Shown: positions 47,326-58,460 of the stretch, piece by piece
How the letters are laid out: every line of letters begins with the position of its first letter
Position numbering within the stretch: position 1 is the stretch's first letter
From: Blastobasis lacticolella
Taxonomy: Eukaryota > Arthropoda > Insecta > Lepidoptera > Blastobasidae
NCBI GenBank assembly: GCA_905147135.1
Contig: LR990061.1
Span: 6,610,026-6,674,025, forward strand
Length of the DNA stretch: 64,000 bases
Direction: 5' to 3'
Notes under the pieces: generated by a model
Seen by the model: only the letters and a program-made list of their open reading frames with translations
Databases searched by the model: none
Told to the model about the DNA's origin: nothing
Position numbers and translations under genes: made by a program

Positions 47326-49150
47326 TATAGATAATATACATAAACGTAGTTATACCTACATGATATAAACATCAACATTCTTCAACACAGCTGACAAAAA
47401 CAGCTATTGCGTGCCTTCGCCTGTCGCAACATTAATAGGAAGACGTCAATTAGCAGACATTTTACCGGAGCACAGTTTTTTTCTCAACTGAAACAGAAAA
47501 AACTAAATATGATTTATGACTGACGTAACCCGAAACTCATGGGCGCTACAAATTGTCTATGCTTTGGTTTTAAGAGTCGTAACGACTTGTCTATAACGTT
47601 TGGCGGAAGCTAATTATGTTTAAACTAATCATGTATGCGGCTGAAAGATATATTTATTCTTTGACTTTCGTACATAAAAAAAGAAGTCACTCATCTGACT
47701 GTAAGTACAACTATTTATGTGCCTATACCTACAGTCAGACTAAACAAATAAAAACACATTAGAAATTGGAATGGGACAATGCATATAATTCGAACTGAAC
47801 AACAAAATATTTGCTCAAGTAGATGTCAAACCCAATAATGAACAGGAGCATACAGAAGGGATAATTATTCGACTTTTTCTTCGACAGGCCGCCATATTAG
47901 CGGCCAGTACGCAAGGTGTCCAGGCGTGGAGACCGCAGCAAAAAGTACCTATTTGTTTGATCCCCTCGTGGAATTTTAATCGAGCAACAGATAAAAGTTT
48001 TTGCGCCACAGCCACCGTGCGGCCGCATTCCCTTAAAATATTCCGCGAAAACGGCCCTTTATCGTTCCAATTAAAATTTTAAACGCAAAATGGCTTCTTC
48101 GCTCCGCCATTTTGACGCGCGGCAAAAAGCGCGCGCTTTTCAGCCTTGTCACTTAACATTAGGTAGGTAAGTATATCGTGTATCGATCATTACCTAATAA
48201 GAATGATTTACAATGTGATTGGTACGTAAAATCTATTATGGGCGACATTTATCACCAAATAAGCATTGCTATCTAACGAGATAGGTATAATTGAATTTCT
48301 TTTTGTTATTAACCACATAAAAAATATCGAATAGGTACTTATTCATCACAGTTTATCGTACAGAAAAATTCTAGATCATTATATTACCTGCTCATGTTCA
48401 ACTTAATAACACAAAGAGCAAACATTTCTTCAAACATCAAAGACAAGACAGTAAAGGCTTGTTATTTTCGTCTTAGACCAGGGTTACTAAGGAACATCCT
48501 AAGTAACAAATCAATTTAAATTGCAGGATACTTTATACCTACTTAAATGTCTACATGCCATTCTGAAGATACATATTTAGGGCTGCCTTATTAGCAAAAC
48601 TTGTAGAGGTTGACAGAAACTTGTAGAGCGAGTTTGTCTAAACTGAATATCTATGTATTCAATCAATTCCTACGTATTTCTCAATTTAGTAATCGTTATT
48701 TACAGTTTTTTAGTATGTCTGAAACATACAATACTTCGCCCTTGCGTCGTATCTCCTCAATGCTGAGGGTCGTGACCTCGCTGAAGCACTTTTTCGTGGA
48801 CTATCGGGCACCATCTCGTCCTGTCATCGGCGATGTAAATAGCATCACAGACCGTGGTTTAACACACGATACACCTTACGTAAAAACGCCGTAAAGCCAT
48901 TTAAATGATTCATTATTGTCTAACATACCTAGGCACCCTCCGACAGACTCTTGTAGCGTATATTACACTCTAACTAAGACATAGTACTTTAACTGTAGCT
49001 AGGAATACAAGTCAAACATCGTTGAGATTTAAACAACTTATCGTCTTCGTACAGCACAAATTTTACCATTAATCATTCCTCGTAAACCACTCTACATCAT
49101 ATTATCGACTTTCTATTAGATACCTATAATATTTAGAAAATATACCTTTT
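47326..49150. other. Upstream intergenic DNA, nothing recognised
   Basis: Unique-looking sequence, including a CG-rich patch at 47.9-48.1 kb with inverted AAAATGGC / GCCATTTT boxes. No coding support. Confidence 0.35.
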
Positions 49151-49159
49151 TTTATTAGA

Positions 49160-49440
49160 CTAGCCAGGCATTAGACCGCGATCTCACCCGGTGGTAAGTG
49201 ACGATGCGGCCGAAAATGGAGCATGCCTGTCTAGGAACAGCCTGCTCGCTCTAGCCTTGAAGGCGTTCAGATTATAATGATCAGGGAACACACTCGCAGG
49301 CAATGAGTTCCATTTCTTAGCCGTAAGCATTATAAAAGTTGAAGCAAAGCGGCTCGTGCTCGTTTGAAGATCCACGACATAAGGATGAAGCGTTCGCCCG
49401 GACAACCATATTGATACTTCAGTACAGCGTAATAATATAA
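49160..49440 (-). mobile_element. LINE C-terminal fragment (CR1/Jockey-type)
   Basis: The minus-strand frame contains HPYVVDLQTSTSRFASTF, TAKKWNSLPASVFPDHYNLN and AFKARASRLFL. SRFASTF-WNSLPASVFP-YNL-AFK is the conserved C-terminal tail of Jockey/CR1-type LINE proteins. The frame is open to its stop at 49184, but only the last ~70 residues are LINE-like. Confidence 0.75.
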
Positions 49441-49871
49441 TATAATACACTGCTTCTCGGTAAACTACCTGTCCTTGCCAACAGCTGTTTTCTCGTACTA
49501 ATTTCAAAATTGACCGTCAAAACAGTAGATTCAAAGGCCGGCACACCGACAAAGGCCACCCGTGGACAAAGCCGTGGGCGTGGCAGCTATTAGAAACAAA
49601 TTCGGGCATTGTGAACGACATGGTCAGTTTATACTTACTGCCCTTCACCGCCTTACTGTCTCGTAGCTCGGGACCGCCGAGTGTAGTGTCGTGAAGTCGC
49701 AAATAGTGGTAGGCTGCTGGGCGTGCGAAACTTTAGGTATGGAGTCAATATTTGGTTGTTAGAGTTTATAGTCATCGCGAGCCAAGTAGCCTCCTGAGCT
49801 ACATATTATCAAATACATAATAAATAATAAATTGAAAAAAAAACTGACTATTTTGTGATAATACGATCTCG

Positions 49872-49920
49872 TTGATGTCTTTTGTAATAGAGTGTTCTAT
49901 GTCTAATAAAAGACATCAAC
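49872..49920. repeat. Hairpin, 17-bp arms
   Basis: CGTTGATGTCTTTTGTAAT and, 11 nt later, the inverted copy AATAAAAGACATCAACG. One mismatch in the arms. Terminator- or MITE-remnant-like; no neighbouring gene. Confidence 0.7.
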
Positions 49921-50956
49921 GAACAATTTCTGTCAATTTTGACTGCCAAGGAAGGGTTATGTTTTTTCTTATAATTGTTATTCGTTTAAGTGCGAGTGGT
50001 CACACAAATGTTATATAGTAGCCGCCCGTATGTAGATATGTATTTTATAGGTACTTTCAAATAGGTACTTTCTCACGAAGCCCGTTTGGCGTAGTTGTAC
50101 CTTATTCTGTAACCAAAAAACGCAAGATTTAAGTTTTCCATATCTTACTTAAAATACTTCAAATTATCTGACCACATCGCAATCTCTGAAACTACACTAC
50201 ACTATGCTCCCAAAAGACAATCGCCGCGCATTGTGGCTGAACCATATGGCGTCAGTCACACTCCAAAACGTTGTAACGTGATGGATAATCGGTCTATTTC
50301 ACGCCTACCACCCCCCATTGGCATACTGATGACCCACTGGCGTCTGTTCCCGAAATAGCCATGACTTTGTCCCAGTTATTACTTGAAAGGCCTTCTTTGA
50401 CGTGAATAGAGAATGATTTGTTGCAAATAAAACGGTTTTCGGTGTTTTGAATGAAATAAAATGGAGAGTTACAGTATCTATTGCTTTTTTTAATCGTTTG
50501 TTGCGCCAAGAACAAAGAAAATACTGTACTACTGTTCCCGCCAATTTGCATGGCAGTTTGTTGGCGGAGAAAACACAAGCTGTTATTACAAAGTGATATT
50601 ATTTATCTCTTGTGTACAGTTAGCTATTTAGACTTAATAACTAGTGTTCTATGACCCCTTACGTAACTGCAGTCTGGCAAGAATGTCAAGTAAAATTTGA
50701 GAGCGTTACTTGAAAGAACTGAAGTTCTTTGTGGCAAGAGCAGTTGTTCCTTTTCACAACTTTCTTCCCAGAATGTACGAGTACCTAGTTCAAGCACGAT
50801 TTCGACTTGACTTGACTCTATACATACCCTAAAACTGGGTCTTAAAACTGTTGGAGATTATTTGTCCATTGCCCTTTTGATATTAATGTGTATAGCATTC
50901 AGATGAAGTGATTTGTATAGGAGGCCAACTTGAAATTTACGGATTATATTGTATTG

Positions 50957-51217
50957 TGGCCGTGTGGTGTCCGGCAGAGTAGAATAGCACCAACCCCTTA
51001 CACTCGCGGGTGTCGTACAAGGCGACTAATGTTTTCGAGGCAAAAGATCAAGAGTCTCCGTAGGCTGGAAAATGGGCAGCAGCATTTTCCATTGTTATAT
51101 TTAAACACTGCGATCTCCAACCCGCCTGCCGAGCGTGGAGATTATGGCAATAGCCTCCCCTTTCGTGGGAGAGGCCCTAAGTCCTGCAGTGGACTGTTAC
51201 GGGCTGTAATGATGATT
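50957..51217 (+). repeat. Repeat family B, near full-length copy
   Basis: GGCCGTGTGGTGTCCGGCAG to GTTACGGGCTGTAATGATGA; very similar to the 45.9 kb copy. Confidence 0.8.
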
Positions 51218-51307
51218 GTAATCCCCGCAACAAAAAAAAATTTAGCGATTATTTACGCGGGTTTGACAGGGAGTAATAGACAGAGCTATGGTGCGGATTA
51301 GAACTAT

Positions 51308-51545
51308 TGCGCTTATTACATTTGACTAAATTCAGTCGTCTAAATTCATACACAAAAAGCGTGAGTACAAATCAAAGTGGAATATATTGCTCATAGAATA
51401 ATGTTCATTTTTGTATCACTTATATTACGTTACGCGTTGTTCCGCTTTCCAAAAGGCGTCATACAAAAATGGAATACATTTTGATTTGCTCTCATGTTTT
51501 ATATCTCTGAATTTAGTCGACTGAATACCAGGCGTAATAAACGCG
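51308..51545. repeat. Foldback family M, copy 1 (MITE-like)
   Basis: The left end GCGCTTATTACATTTGACTA then AATTCAGTCGTCTAAATTCA is matched in reverse at the right end (TGAATTTAGTCGACTGAATA, GCGTAATAAACGCG). The centre has ATTTTTGTATCAC and, inverted, ATACAAAAATGGA. No coding capacity. A shorter sibling lies at 59.99 kb. Confidence 0.75.
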
Positions 51546-52024
51546 TAACATCTCTTTAGTTCATTATAAAACCCCGTCCAGTAATAATAAGTGGATCATA
51601 ATAACAGAAAAAAAAACATTTCCAATCATAGCATTAGTTCACATTATACCTCTGCAAAACTATATCCAACGATTTCAAGATGGCACCAACACAAAAACCT
51701 GGTACTCACTTTAATTTATTACACATTTTAAGTGTCTCCCTATTCATTGCGACCACAATGAATGTTTTGGTCGTCCTGGTGGTCTTTGTCAGTAATAGTT
51801 GAGATTCCTATACGCAATATGAGTCAAATTAGTGCCCATTGTGAGAGGCAGGTGTGTAATTTTGTTAGAGAAAAAGGTGGACATGCGCCGTTATTGTTAA
51901 GAAGATTATTGGCAATGTGTCTCTCAAGTCCTTGGTGAAGCAATGTGCGCCGTGTTGCGGCTGCGCGTGCTCGCTTTGAAAGTGTGAGTGGAGCCTCGAT
52001 ATTTTTTATTGAACATAGCGGCAC

Positions 52025-52110
52025 ACGGTCAGTTGGGCCACCTGATGGAAGCGGCCACCGTCGTCACGGATGTCGGCAACTTAAGGATCCCAACTAGAGA
52101 GATCTACCAG
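52025..52110 (-). repeat. Repeat family I fragment
   Basis: GTCAGTTGGGCCACCTGATG, AAGCGGCCACCGTCGTCACG and CGGCAACTTAAGGATCCCAA match the reverse of the family I body at 56.7 kb. Confidence 0.5.
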
Positions 52111-52632
52111 TTTACTCTTTACAGCTCTTGTAGTTTTGCAAATCCAAATAAGTCTTCGCATGTAAGTTCCCTGCATTTTTTTTTGAATAATTTGTTTTCC
52201 CTTAAGTGCGATCGTCGCACAGGCATACAAGTATCTATATAAAACAGTATATATAAAACATCCATCCTTTTCTTATGAATCCATTTCTTACGAAATTGTC
52301 AAATATCTTCATATGTCATCAAAGGTCTTTAAGACCGAGGCTCGTTTACAGTGGCCACGGTAAACGGGACTCAGGTGCGGTGTTCTTTGACTAATTTCGA
52401 TAGCAGCTGGACACGACACGTGGTTGCTTTGGACGACTTTGTTTGGACAAAGTGTTCTCCGTCGATGCGTCCACGTATTTAGATTATGAGACTGTTATGA
52501 TAATTTTTTGTTGAATTAGTTATTGGATGTGTTGGATGTGCTCCGGTCCTGGGGTGGCCAACATGCCACTGTGTGTTTCCTTCCTACTTTTCTACCCTCT
52601 CCTCTTTGACGATTGAAAGAGATAAAAAAAAA

Positions 52633-52848
52633 CTTGGCGTTAATGTCCCGGTTGTGCTCTCGCGCACGAGGGGACGGGGTCCGCCTTGACCATGATCCAG
52701 GATTTGGCAGGTCAGGTAATTACAGTGGAGCGACTGCCATCTGACCTCCATGACCCTGCTACCAGGGGAACCTGACCAGATTGGATCATGGTTACACATC
52801 CAGTCGCCTGAATGTGCAAGTTTCATCACGATATGTTCCCTCACCTCA
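52633..52848 (-). mobile_element. SINE family A, 3' part, abutting a satellite
   Basis: TTGGCGTTAATGTCCCGGTT, ACCATGATCCAGGATTTGGC, GGAGCGACTGCCATCTGACC and CTTCATGTGCAAG-like end. It breaks off at TATGTTCCCTCACC, where other copies continue GTAAGAGCAT; the satellite at 52.85 kb starts there. Confidence 0.8.
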
Positions 52849-53770
52849 CGAAGTGAGCTCGGACATTTTAGACTTTAAAATCTGGGGGAGAACAACGAAT
52901 GTGTGAGCGAGTGCAGCAAGCTCGAAATTTTTGACATTTTGGGTCTTAAAAGGTGCGGTGATCAAAGAATGAGCGACCGGTGCGGACCCGACATTTTTGT
53001 TTGAGGTCTTTAAAGCTGGAGTGAATTGAATGAATGAGCAAGCGGAGTGAGCTTGTAATTTGTGATATTTTGAGTTATAAAAGCTAGAGGTGACCATTAA
53101 ATTAATGAGCTCGCTATTTTAGACATTTTTGGTTTTCTCAGCAATTGGTGATCCTTACTATAGTAATTTAAGGAAATCAAGCTAGGTGAATGACAAGAAA
53201 AGTATCTGAAACCTATGATGAGCAAGCGAAGCGACCTCGAAATTTTTGACATTTTTGGTCGAAATTTTAGATATTTTGGGTTTTGACAGCAATGGGTGTT
53301 CTTTACAATAGTAACATAGGGAAATTATTGAATAAGAGACCGTGACGAGCTTGGTCAAAGATAAGAAAATTAACTGAAAAATATGAATGAGCGAGCGAAG
53401 CGAGCTTGATATTTTTGTTATATTGATTCTAATAATTTTGATATTTTAGCTTAGGTGATGTGATGATGTGTGATGCTGATCGTAATAAAAGACAATAAAA
53501 TAAATACAAATAATTGAATGAGCAATCGGAGCGGCATGAAACTTTTAACATTATGGTTCTTAAAAGCTGGGGTGATTGTTAAAATGAATATTTCTGAGCT
53601 CGGAATTTTAGGTTTTGAAAGATTTGTGAATAGTATGACAAAACTGAAGGCAATGAATGGGCGAGCGACGCGAGCTCGAAATTTTTGACATTTCTGTTCT
53701 AAAAAGTTGGAGTGATTGATAAAATCAATAAAAGCAGCGAGCTTCGAATTTTTGGCCATTTAACTCATGA
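52849..53770. repeat. Degenerate satellite, GAGCGAGCGAAGCGAGCTCG-type
   Basis: Variants of GAGCGAGCGAAGCGAGCTCG followed by AAATTTTTGACATTTT and AAAAGCTGGRGTGATT recur about ten times (for example near 52.90, 53.02, 53.22, 53.39, 53.52 and 53.66 kb). Spacing is irregular, from about 70 to 170 bp. Open frames here are repeats of the same low-complexity peptide, not genes. Confidence 0.75.
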
Positions 53771-53950
53771 AATCGTGGACGATTGTGGGTCAGAGTCGGG
53801 GCTGAGGGGGGCAATTGCACCCATTGCCCCCCCTGGATCCGCGCCTGACTGAGATCAGGACATAAGTAGTTGGGGGGTATCAACTAGATTGGCCCCCTAG
53901 ACAGCTATTAATATGGGGCCCCTGGAGGGCAAGCTACGCCACTGTTACAC

Positions 53951-53993
53951 ATCCGGGGAGACTCCTCAGGCTTGTCGGAGTCCTACCACCAGT
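53951..53993 (-). repeat. Repeat family C, 5' end fragment
   Basis: GGAGACTCCTCAGGCTTGTC, then GGAGTCCTACCACC, is the reverse complement of the family C start. Confidence 0.5.
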
Positions 53994-54040
53994 AAACCGG
54001 CTGGGCAAAACGTTTCCCAGCCACAGTGTTTCTTTTGGAC

Positions 54041-54190
54041 TACGATATGGGATCGTTCAAGAGGTATATTAGAGGTCTCTTCAGAGGCGGGCAACGCATT
54101 GGTGACTGTGATGTTTGACGGCGGTGACCACTTTTCATTAGGTGGCCAGCTTGCCTGTTTGTCCACTGTATAAGATAAAAATAAAAAAGC
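54041..54190 (+). repeat. Repeat family I copy
   Basis: GATATGGGATCGTTCAAGAG, GCGGGCAACGCATTGGTGAC, GGCGGTGACCACTTTTCATT, GCCTGTTTGTCCACTGTATA and an A-rich AAGATAAAAATAAAAAA tail, typical of a retroposon. Confidence 0.7.
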
Positions 54191-54634
54191 ACTAAACGAC
54201 TTTGCACCTCTTTCATCCATCGGGTCCCTTCAGCCAGTACAGTCGTATACTATCTAAAAACTACCAGATGAATGTGCTATGTCTAACTTCGGTGGCGGCG
54301 GTCACAGAGCCTGTTTGCGGTGGCCGATTACGTTTGCCCAAGGTGTTTGTTCGGCGGCGCCTGCGCACTTAGTTTATGAGACTAATCACCGGTAGCCGCT
54401 GGTGACGGTTATGAATATTCATAAGATGAATCGGTTGGAGTATACAGGGTGCAGTGCGATGCAAATTAAAATTATTCACTACGAAAGTAAAAAACTTAAA
54501 TATTGCTTAAATTTAATTGCTTGGAGGCGAAGCGAAAAGTAAGCGAAGCTTGTGTTATGGGTGTTAGATAACTGATAAACGTCTTATATACAACTTTTTT
54601 TAAATACATAGCCACCCTGAGTAAATACTACACC

Positions 54635-54818
54635 CAGACCGTTTTCGAAGCAAATGATCTAGACTATCTGTAGACTGGAAAATGGGCAGCAGCATTTTTA
54701 ATTGTTATATTTATAATACTGCGATCACCAACCCGCCTGCCAAGCGTAAAGATTAGATAACAACCTTCCATTTGGAGGGAGATGCTCTAAGTCCTGCAGT
54801 GGACTGTTATAGGCTTTC
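54635..54818 (+). repeat. Repeat family B, 3' two-thirds
   Basis: CAAATGATCTAGACTATCTG, AATGGGCAGCAGCATTTTTA, CAACCCGCCTGCCAAGCGTA and CCTGCAGTGGACTGTTATAG. Confidence 0.7.
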
Positions 54819-55019
54819 GGAGATTTCGCAGATGGATGAAGTACTTTAGAACTTCATCCAAGGCATCCTCGATGGGCGGGAAATGGTGCCCGATAGTAAG
54901 AGGTGGTGATCGCTGGTGCCTGAAGGCCCAAGATTCACTTTGGGTCGCTGAACCAGCGCTGTAAGTACCTAAGTAAACTAGTACTTTGAAAACTCTTAAT
55001 CTGGAGTCTTAGTATGGTT

Positions 55020-55215
55020 GGATACGTTCCGGCGCTGCCTGATGTTATCAACTAATATGGTCCGGCTGCGCCTGGTATTATCGAACACGGTCCAGCTCCG
55101 CCCGACATTGTCAGACTTTGAGCATTTTCCGGCATTGTTGGACGCGATCCGGCTCTGCACGGCTGTCGGACATGGTCTAATTCAGCTATCGAAGTTGTCG
55201 GTGTGGTGTTGGTGC
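55020..55215. repeat. Degenerate tandem repeat, units ~30-35 bp
   Basis: GTTCCGGCGCTGCCTGATGT, GTCCGGCTGCGCCTGGTATT, GTCCAGCTCCGCCCGACATT and ATCCGGCTCTGCACGGCTGT are successive variants of one unit. The open frames across it are by-products of the repeat. Confidence 0.65.
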
Positions 55216-55294
55216 GCTCCGCCTCCGAAGCCGGCATAGCATTGATTGATTGAAATTGTAACACAGATGTAGTAGGTAAGTGTTAAAAAATCAT

Positions 55295-55585
55295 TTAAAT
55301 TTGAAAGAAAGAAAGAAACAAAGAAAGAACATTTATTGACACAAACAACAGCACCACAACATAGAATAAAACAGTAAACCAAACATACATAAAAAGAACA
55401 CAATTACTAAAACACAAAATACACACGGAGACTACACAGCGCCGATGTATATACCCACTTGATCTTTGTTGTGAAGTGTAATTGATAAAGTGTTGTGGTG
55501 GTGTGCTTGTGCAAAAAGGACCTCACTCAGCATTATGCCCCGGCGTGAACCGGAGCGCTGGTTTTCAGTGAGACCTGCTATAAAT
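55295..55585 (-). mobile_element. Retroposon 3' end with (TTTC)n tail
   Basis: On the minus strand the order is GCTCCGGTTCACGCCGGGGC, AATGCTGAGTGAGGTCC, an AT-rich UTR, TCAATAAATGTTCTTTC and then TTTC repeats (55301-55328). AATAAA followed by a TTTC tail resembles 12.07 kb. Family not identified. Confidence 0.5.
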
Positions 55586-56041
55586 TTATAGTTAATACTA
55601 TACTATAGGTACTACATACGTACTTAAAATCCACTGATGTTTCGTGTTCGTCCTTATTCGTTAGTCGTCGTTCGTTCGTTATTTTCATCCTGTAGGTAAG
55701 TTGGTAACGAGGTAAAGCAAATTTACAAAATATTTGCATGCGAATTAAATCAGTGATTTAGAATCACTTATCAACAGCAGTAGATATAATTAATGTGTAC
55801 ATATTTACCCAATTAATTAAACACCTATTTTTACCTGGCCTCACAACGTTGCTTTCCAATGGCGTGATGACGAGGCTTGCAGAATTGTAACCGACGGTGA
55901 TCATGTTGTGAAGATATTCACTAGTACCGCACAGAACCCCATTTTCCCTCCTGCAATATTAGTATTCAAATTCCAAGCATCCTATACCAATCCTTTACCA
56001 GCGAACCAGTCAAGCGCGCTGCAAAGAAAGCAGACCCAACC

Positions 56042-56131
56042 GGCACCGCACCGAGTGACTTTGTGACCGCGGCACCCACCGGGTAGCTTTGTGAACGCGG
56101 CGCGGCACCCACCGAGTGACTTTGTCGGCGC
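56042..56131. repeat. GC-rich tandem repeat, 3 units of ~30 bp
   Basis: GGCACCSACCGRGTGACTTT-like units start at 56042, 56071 and 56104 (spacing 29 and 33), each followed by TGTGAACGCG or a variant. Confidence 0.8.
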
Positions 56132-56439
56132 GCCACGCCAAGCAACCCGCTCAAAATCCGATGCGCAAACGGCGCATTCCTAAGCCAATGGTGATTATAA
56201 AAACGGTCGGTGTTATTTAATTGACGTCAAATATTGGTGGTCACGGCAATTAGCTTGTGGGAGGCGGCGTGACGCGGTGTGGCTACCACGAGGACTGTGG
56301 ACCACGGTACCGACATGGAAATTGTAAGACATACGATTGATTCATTAATCCACCCGGATTTGATTCTGGGGGATGGAGAGTTTCAAAAAAACTATGCAGA
56401 TTTTTTTTTGCTACTCAGGGGCAAACGAGCGCATTGACC

Positions 56440-56665
56440 TAGAAAGTAGTAACTGTCGCCTATAAAATATTTTAAAATAAAATTGTTCTGCATTTTGTTT
56501 TAAAATATGATACAGTTGCATTGTCACTGTTAATACTAAATATGCTAACAATGCCACTCCGTGTCAACAATATCCTTAATTCAAACCGGTATACCACAAA
56601 CATTGTTGCTTGGTGGGAGAAGTAAATAACTGGGCGCTGCACATCCAGGCGGACTCCTCAGGCTT
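56440..56665 (-). repeat. Repeat family C copy
   Basis: GAAAGTAGTAACTGTCGCCT, GTTGCATTGTCACTGTTAAT, TTGTTGCTTGGTGGGAGAAG and CCAGGCGGACTCCTCAGGCT, in the reverse order of family C. Confidence 0.6.
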
Positions 56666-56689
56666 GTTCCGACAAGCCGGACAAAGAAG

Positions 56690-56830
56690 GCGGACGGTCC
56701 ACCTGAAGGAAAGCGGCCACCATCAACCATCACCATCACCATCACCGGCAACCTAAGGGGAGCCGATGCGGCGCCGGCCCTTGAGGTACCTGTAGACATG
56801 CCTTTTGAAGAACCTTATATTGTAGTACAG
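56690..56830 (-). repeat. Repeat family I copy
   Basis: GGTCCACCTGAAGGAAAGCG, GCCACCATCAACCATCACC and TGCCTTTTGAAGAACCTTAT, then ATTGTAGTAC, align with the reverse complement of 54.04 kb. A CACCAT triplet expansion sits inside. Confidence 0.6.
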
Positions 56831-56896
56831 AGGAAAGGCTCTCAGAATGTTTACTGGAAATCATGCATCCTTTATACACAAATCTTATATTATTAT

Positions 56897-57160
56897 GACG
56901 ACCTGAGTGGTGAAATGGTCAACATGCCGGTCTGCCATGCAAGAGGTCCCGGGTTCGATTCCCGGCCGGGCAGAAATTGAAATGATGAATTTTAATTTCT
57001 GTGACGGGTCTGGGTGTTCTATGTATAATAAGTATGTATTAAAAAAAAATGTATTTAATTAGTATATCAGTTATCTAGCACCCATAGTACAAGCTTTGCT
57101 TAGTTTGGGGCTAGATGGCGCTGTGTGAATTTGTCCACGAATATTTTTTTTTTTTTTTTT
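56897..57160 (+). mobile_element. SINE family K copy 1 (tRNA-Gly-like)
   Basis: Head GACGACCTGAGTGGTGAAAT, GGTCTGCCATGCAAGAGG, B box GGTTCGATTCC and CCGGCCGGGCAG look like a tRNA-Gly(GCC)-type gene. Body: AACGGGTCTGGGTGTTCTA-like, GTATGTATTAAAAAAAAA, CACCCATAGTACAAGC and GGGGCTAGATGGCGCTGTGT, then GAATATT and an 18-T run. Complete from head to tail. Confidence 0.88.
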
Positions 57161-57464
57161 TATCTTTGTGAACAAAGATAATTTGACTTGGATTGAACGT
57201 TGCCTTTTCGAAGCTCTACCTTTGGCCAACTCCGAAGTTATCGGAGGCTTATTAATAATTTATTTTGCTAATGAACAGACACCAAGATCGGTAAAGGAAT
57301 TATTTATGCACAGCCATATTGACCAGTCAATTCGCAGTGGGTCCTTTTAACGCATTTGTTTTGTTTGCCATTGAGTGTCGTGAAGCGGTATTTCCCTTTC
57401 ATAGATGCTAAAAGTTGGTACATAAGAGATACCGCTAAAGAACATGTTGAAATTGAAATAAAAA
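57161..57464. other. Intergenic DNA, nothing recognised
   Basis: A 60-codon plus-strand frame lacks any domain. No shared repeat. Confidence 0.35.
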
Positions 57465-57590
57465 TAATCATCTTGGCGTTAATGTCCTGGTTTGCTCTTG
57501 CGCACGAGGGCCGGGGATCCGTCTTGATTTGATTTGGCAGTGGAGTCATTACAGAAGAGCGACTGCCATCTGACTATCAGGGGAACATAA
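57465..57590 (-). mobile_element. SINE family A, 3' fragment with deletion
   Basis: ATCTTGGCGTTAATGTCCTG, GCACGAGGGCCGGGGATCCG, GAAGAGCGACTGCCATCTGA and TATCAGGGGAACAT. The GATCCAGGATTT block is partly deleted. Confidence 0.7.
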
Positions 57591-57860
57591 GAAGAGAGAG
57601 TTAATAATGACAGTATGACAATAGCTTAACCTTATAGAGTTGATAACTGACTCCTTCAAGGGGCTTTATTTGCACGTCGTCGTAGAAAGGAGACCTTTGA
57701 CTGCAATACTCATTTGTAATAAAATATTTATTAATATTATTACAGTCAGAGAGAATTTCAGAACCGTAGCAAGTAGAATAACAATAATTGGCCTGTACCC
57801 GATGTATATACTCATCATACACATACAATTTTGAGATACACAATGAATTTTGAGATTTAC

Positions 57861-58260
57861 ATTTTATTAGACTTTAATAGTCAGACGACCTGAGTGGTTC
57901 AATGGTCAACATGCCGGTCTGCCACGCAAGAGGTCCCGGGTTCGATTCCCGGCCGGGCAGAAATTGAAAGGATGACTTTTAATTTCTGTAACGGGTCTAG
58001 GTGTTCTATGTATAATAAGTATGTATTTAAAAGCACCCATAGTACAAGCTTTGCTTAGTTTGGGGCTAGATGGCGCTGTGTGAATTTGTCCACGAATATT
58101 TATTTATATTTTATTATTTTAATTAAGGGTTGAAAATCATAGCTATCTTAAGCGATCGATGCATTCAGATAATTGCACATTGCATTTTATTAGACTTTGA
58201 TAGTCAATTAAGGATTGAAAATCATAGCGATCTCAAGCGATCAATGCGTTCAGATAATTG
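57861..58260 (+). repeat. Two direct ~80-bp repeat units, one split by a SINE
   Basis: Unit 2 (58184-58260) runs ATTTTATTAGACTTTGATAG, TCAATTAAGGATTGAAAATC, AAGCGATCAATGCGTTCAGA. Unit 1 has the same order but is split: ATTTTATTAGACTTTAATAG at 57861 and AATTAAGGGTTGAAAATCAT at 58121, with the family K SINE between. Confidence 0.88.
57882..58108 (+). mobile_element. SINE family K copy 2
   Basis: GACGACCTGAGTGGTTCAAT, GGTCTGCCACGCAAGAGGTC, CCGGGTTCGATTCCCGGCCG, AACGGGTCTAGGTGTTCTAT, CTAGATGGCGCTGTGTGAAT. Nearly identical to copy 1 over about 140 bp of the head, with an internal deletion after GTATGTATTTAAAA. Both Pol III boxes are intact. Confidence 0.9.
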
Positions 58261-58389
58261 CTAAGTTATATAGGTAATATTTGTGGACTCTGTGGAGTTT
58301 ACATGAGTAGATTTAATAGGAAAGTGCTAACAAACTCACCACCAAGGATGACGAAGACCGAGAGAAGTGAACCAAGATGAGTAAGTAGG

Positions 58390-58460
58390 AAGGCGGACTA
58401 CGGGCCCTCGTGTGCCGTGCGGAATGGTAACCGAAATTTAACGCCAAGATGAAGATGATG
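58390..58460 (+). mobile_element. SINE family A, extreme 3' end
   Basis: AAGGCGGACTACGGGCCCTC, AATTTAACGCCAAGATGAAG and GATGATGATGAT tail. Confidence 0.5.

Noticed and set aside
52846..53759. Two minus-strand open frames of 83 and 102 codons
   Set aside because: They lie in the degenerate satellite and repeat low-complexity words; no independent coding evidence.
55018..55239. 73-codon frame at the CCGGC repeat
   Set aside because: A by-product of the degenerate ~30-35 bp tandem repeat.
56899..56973. Possible tRNA-Gly gene
   Set aside because: Head of a SINE family K copy; the same head recurs at 57.88 and 59.11 kb with the same non-tRNA body.
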